Part shown: positions 62,135-64,000 of the stretch, one piece after another
How the letters are laid out: every line of letters begins with the position of its first letter
Position numbering within the stretch: the first letter of the stretch is position 1
Origin: a bacterium
Lineage (GTDB): Bacteria > Hinthialibacterota > Hinthialibacteria > OLB16
Direction: 5' to 3'
NCBI GenBank assembly: GCA_022072055.1
Contig: JAJVIK010000004.1
Coordinates: forward strand, 367,950-431,949
DNA length: 64,000 bases
Notes under the pieces: generated by a model
Database searches by the model: none
What the model was told of the DNA's origin: nothing
Seen by the model: only the letters and a program-made list of their open reading frames with translations
Translations under genes and position numbers: made by a program

Positions 62135-62166
62135 TAAAAAGAGGCTCAACGCACATTCCTGAGCCT
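62135..62166 (-). terminator. Rho-independent terminator
   Basis: On the minus strand, AGGCTCA and TGAGCCT pair (7 bp) across an 11-base loop, followed by C and TTTTT. It lies about 57 bases past the response regulator stop. A further palindrome TGAGAGAAATCTCTCA is at 62203-62218. Confidence 0.65.
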
Positions 62167-62222
62167 TCGAGAGTGTCCAAATCCGCACGGAAGGCGCTCA
62201 ACTGAGAGAAATCTCTCACACT

Positions 62223-63266
62223 CTAGTGGAGCGGCCCTGGTTTGATGCAGAAGGACATCATCTGCATCTGGAATTCCTCCTCGACTTCAGAGAAGCGGAC
62301 ACCCGCGACATACTTTTCCTCGTTGGGGCGGGCCCACATGACCGTGGCTTTCACCAGGGTGTCCGAGGTTTGGATTCCGAGTTTCGCCACCAGGTTGGCC
62401 AGGTCGAGTTGTAGGGCCGCGCCGACTTTCCAGGGAAGCGCCCCCTTCAGGCAGAGACCATGCCCTGAAGCGTCAACCACCATGCAGGGGAAATCGAGCG
62501 TCAGACCCTCTCGGCTCGCCCCAAGGAACCGACGCAGTCGGTCCCGGGAACGGTTCAGGATGACCAGCTGCTCCAGGTAGTCTGGTGGAATCGATTCGAA
62601 CAAGAGCTTGACATGGTAGGTTTGGTCCTCCTCGCGACAGTGCTCGACTCGGGACCACAGGTAGGGGGTGTCGGGCCTGAGACGCAGCGCGCGGAAGAGC
62701 CGAGCGCCGTCGATCTTGAGCGGCGCGCCCTCTTCGATGTCCAGGGGGGATTCGATCCAAAGGCCCTCCCGTTCCGGAAAGACCACGGGCATCGAGGCGA
62801 GGATCGGCAGGGTCAGATTCCGCCTCGGGACACTGCGAGCGCGCTTCCGGATTCGGTCCTTCTTCAGGAAACGTGAGCATAGAGATTCGATCTTCGCGGC
62901 CAAGAGCGCGAAGTCGATGGGTTTGACACAGTAGTCGGTGGCGCCGAGCTCCAGCGCTTTCATGACCGAGACGCTGTCCTTGAGACCCGAAATGGCCACG
63001 ATGGGGATACGGCGGGTGGTCTCGCGGCTTCGCAGGATGCGGGTGAGCGCAAAGCCGTTCAGTCCGGGCATGCGCAGATCGAGCAGGATGATATCCGGCA
63101 GACGTTCACCGATCAGGGCCAGCGCGGCGTTCCCGCTTTCCGCCTTGAGGAAGCGGAAGGTGGGGAACTTCTCCTCGAGGTTTCCGACAATGACCTCGAG
63201 GACCGGCCGCTCATCGTCAACCACCAGGATTTCCACATCGGTCCGAGGGGAACTTGGCACGGCCAT
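62223..63266 (-). CDS. Response regulator with PilZ-like output domain
   Basis: The 347-residue protein has an N-terminal receiver (EILVVDDERPVLEV, phospho-Asp in IILLDLRMPG at about 62, Lys in DYCVKPID) and a C-terminal PilZ-like domain (DFPCMVVDASGHGLCLKG, VAGVRFSEVEEEF). It probably links phosphorelay to cyclic-di-GMP-type control. The PilZ RxxxR motif is only partly visible. No partner kinase is adjacent. Confidence 0.82.
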   Translation of the reverse strand: MAVPSSPRTDVEILVVDDERPVLEVIVGNLEEKFPTFRFLKAESGNAALALIGERLPDIILLDLRMPGLNGFALTRILRSRETTRRIPIVAISGLKDSVSVMKALELGATDYCVKPIDFALLAAKIESLCSRFLKKDRIRKRARSVPRRNLTLPILASMPVVFPEREGLWIESPLDIEEGAPLKIDGARLFRALRLRPDTPYLWSRVEHCREEDQTYHVKLLFESIPPDYLEQLVILNRSRDRLRRFLGASREGLTLDFPCMVVDASGHGLCLKGALPWKVGAALQLDLANLVAKLGIQTSDTLVKATVMWARPNEEKYVAGVRFSEVEEEFQMQMMSFCIKPGPLH

Positions 63267-63385
63267 TCTTGGATTCTCTCCCGTGGGACAACCCGGTCCC
63301 TACTCCGCCGATTTGTTGAGACTTTTGAAATAGGCTACCAAAGCCGTACGGGACGGAATAGGGGCCATGAAGTGTGGCGCGGTGC

Positions 63386-63415
63386 AACCGAGCCGCGACC
63401 AACCGAGCCGCGACC
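63386..63415. repeat. Two tandem 15-bp units in intergenic DNA
   Basis: AACCGAGCCGCGACC occurs twice in tandem, at 63386-63400 and 63401-63415. It lies in the 246-base gap 63267-63512, which holds no supported gene. Confidence 0.6.
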
Positions 63416-63472
63416 GTGAGGGAGCGGTCCAGTTCCCCACCTGCCAGCTCACGCGCGCGGCTCGGAGACCTT

Positions 63473-63488
63473 CTCCCGCTCGCGGGAG
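63473..63488. repeat. REP-like palindrome
   Basis: CTCCCG-CTCG-CGGGAG is embedded in CCTTCTCCCGCTCGCGGGAG, followed by AGGGCCGGGGTGAGG, a sequence style seen as dispersed intergenic repeats in many high-GC genomes. Confidence 0.5.
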
Positions 63489-63512
63489 AGGGCCGGGGTG
63501 AGGGTCCTCTCG

Positions 63513-64000
63513 CTACGGCCCGCTGACCTTCCCCCAGTCCGCGATCAGCAGCAGCAAATCATCCGTGTCCACCTTGCCGCTTTGGTTGATGTCCGAGGCC
63601 GGGTTCATGGTGGGGGTGGGCAGCAATGTCTCCGTCGGGGTTGGTGTCGGAGCTGGTGGCTGAAACTCATCCGCCCCCATGTCGTACTCATCGCCGGTTC
63701 CATCGCGCCCGAGTCCGGCCACATCCACCGGGCGGGGGTTGCCGTCGAGATCATCGCTGGGACCACTTGTCCCTGCCGTGTCGATGCAGGGGGAATTGGG
63801 CTGGAGATGGTAGTTGCCGTTAGCGGGATCAATAAAGAGCGGGTCATCGGAGATGTTGCCGAGGCCGGGGTAGCCGCCTTGGACCGCGCTGTAGGTGATG
63901 TCAAGCTGACCGGTTCCAGCAAAGAGATCGCCCGAACCCCACAGGATGCAGTTCGCAAACGAGGGGGTTCCATTCTCCCAACCGATCTCGCTCTGTCCAC
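63513..64000 (-). CDS. Beta-helix choice-of-anchor protein with dockerin-like end (5' end outside window)
   Basis: An open frame of about 162 codons at the window edge. It reads ITYSAVQGGYPGLGNISDDP, LFIDPANGNYHLQPNSPCID and DLDGNPRPVDVAGLGRDGTG, the C-terminal turns of right-handed beta-helix choice-of-anchor-Q-type surface proteins. A Pro/Thr linker follows, then DINQSGKVDTDDLLLLIADW, a single dockerin-like calcium-loop repeat. It is probably exported. The start and the rest of the protein lie beyond 64000. Confidence 0.8.
   Translation of the reverse strand, partial: GQSEIGWENGTPSFANCILWGSGDLFAGTGQLDITYSAVQGGYPGLGNISDDPLFIDPANGNYHLQPNSPCIDTAGTSGPSDDLDGNPRPVDVAGLGRDGTGDEYDMGADEFQPPAPTPTPTETLLPTPTMNPASDINQSGKVDTDDLLLLIADWGKVSGP

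Noticed and set aside
62025..62219. 64-codon minus-strand frame after the response regulator
   Set aside because: It overlaps a terminator and a palindrome, begins with GTG without a ribosome site, and has no homology I recognise.

Overview
This is a high-GC (about 60%) bacterial chromosome segment with no rRNA, tRNA or CRISPR array that I could see. The gene mix suggests an uncultured bacterium of the PVC/FCB sphere or an adjacent candidate phylum (Hydrogenedentota, Sumerlaeota or Omnitrophota-like), but this is an inference. It includes many signal-peptide enzymes, an exosortase-associated small protein, GH172, ceramidase-like, beta-helix and planctomycete-style heme/HEAT proteins, a vWA protein beside an ECF sigma factor, SpoVG and a 30-residue AURKAIP1/COX24-type basic protein. 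Most housekeeping genes (der, lon, hsp20, yicC, gmk, spoVG) are intact.

Layout. 1-9.3 kb: 3'-truncated O-antigen ligase, secreted proteins, a C45-type acyltransferase, a PfkB kinase and methyltransferase pair, and an ECF sigma with a membrane vWA protein. 9.3-16 kb is the accessory and decayed zone. It holds a VapBC pair, a GNAT remnant, lon-hsp20, a truncated IS1-like transposase, a lipoprotein, a frameshifted B12-binding radical-SAM remnant and a second copy of the hsp20 5' region. 16-22 kb: secreted beta-helix and glycosidase-like proteins, then a XamI-type restriction-modification pair. 22-28.5 kb: der-gntR, a HEPN-like small-gene cluster, an esterase, a YbaK deacylase and a TIM-barrel isomerase. 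28.7-35 kb: a large secreted glycosidase-like protein and a hybrid histidine kinase. 35-42 kb: yicC-gmk, HicB-like, spoVG, TPR/HEAT and ceramidase-like genes, and a PIN toxin pair. 42-52 kb: a giant di-heme HEAT protein, an AT-richer secreted paralogue operon, and an octaheme cytochrome with its membrane partner. 52-64 kb: GH172, a second VapBC, Gfo/Idh, GT2, a pseudo-receiver, hypC-hypD-acylase-hypE, an Asp/Gly-rich secreted protein, a response regulator and a truncated beta-helix protein.

Most notable observations. (1) A family of 24-nt perfect or near-perfect hairpins (10-bp stem, 4-nt loop) sits inside the coding sequence of two neighbouring genes, arranged as REPIN-like inverted pairs about 80 nt long and read in different frames, with compensatory stem changes. 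(2) A penicillin-acylase-family gene is translationally embedded between hypD and hypE. (3) A 279-bp duplicated hsp20 promoter and 5' end carries only synonymous coding differences and now joins an intact promoter to the antisense of a radical-SAM pseudogene. (4) Two paralogous VapBC loci lie 44 kb apart, one with an apparent antitoxin stop-codon loss. (5) A 51-residue secreted protein with a consensus promoter leads an operon of two tandem secreted paralogues.
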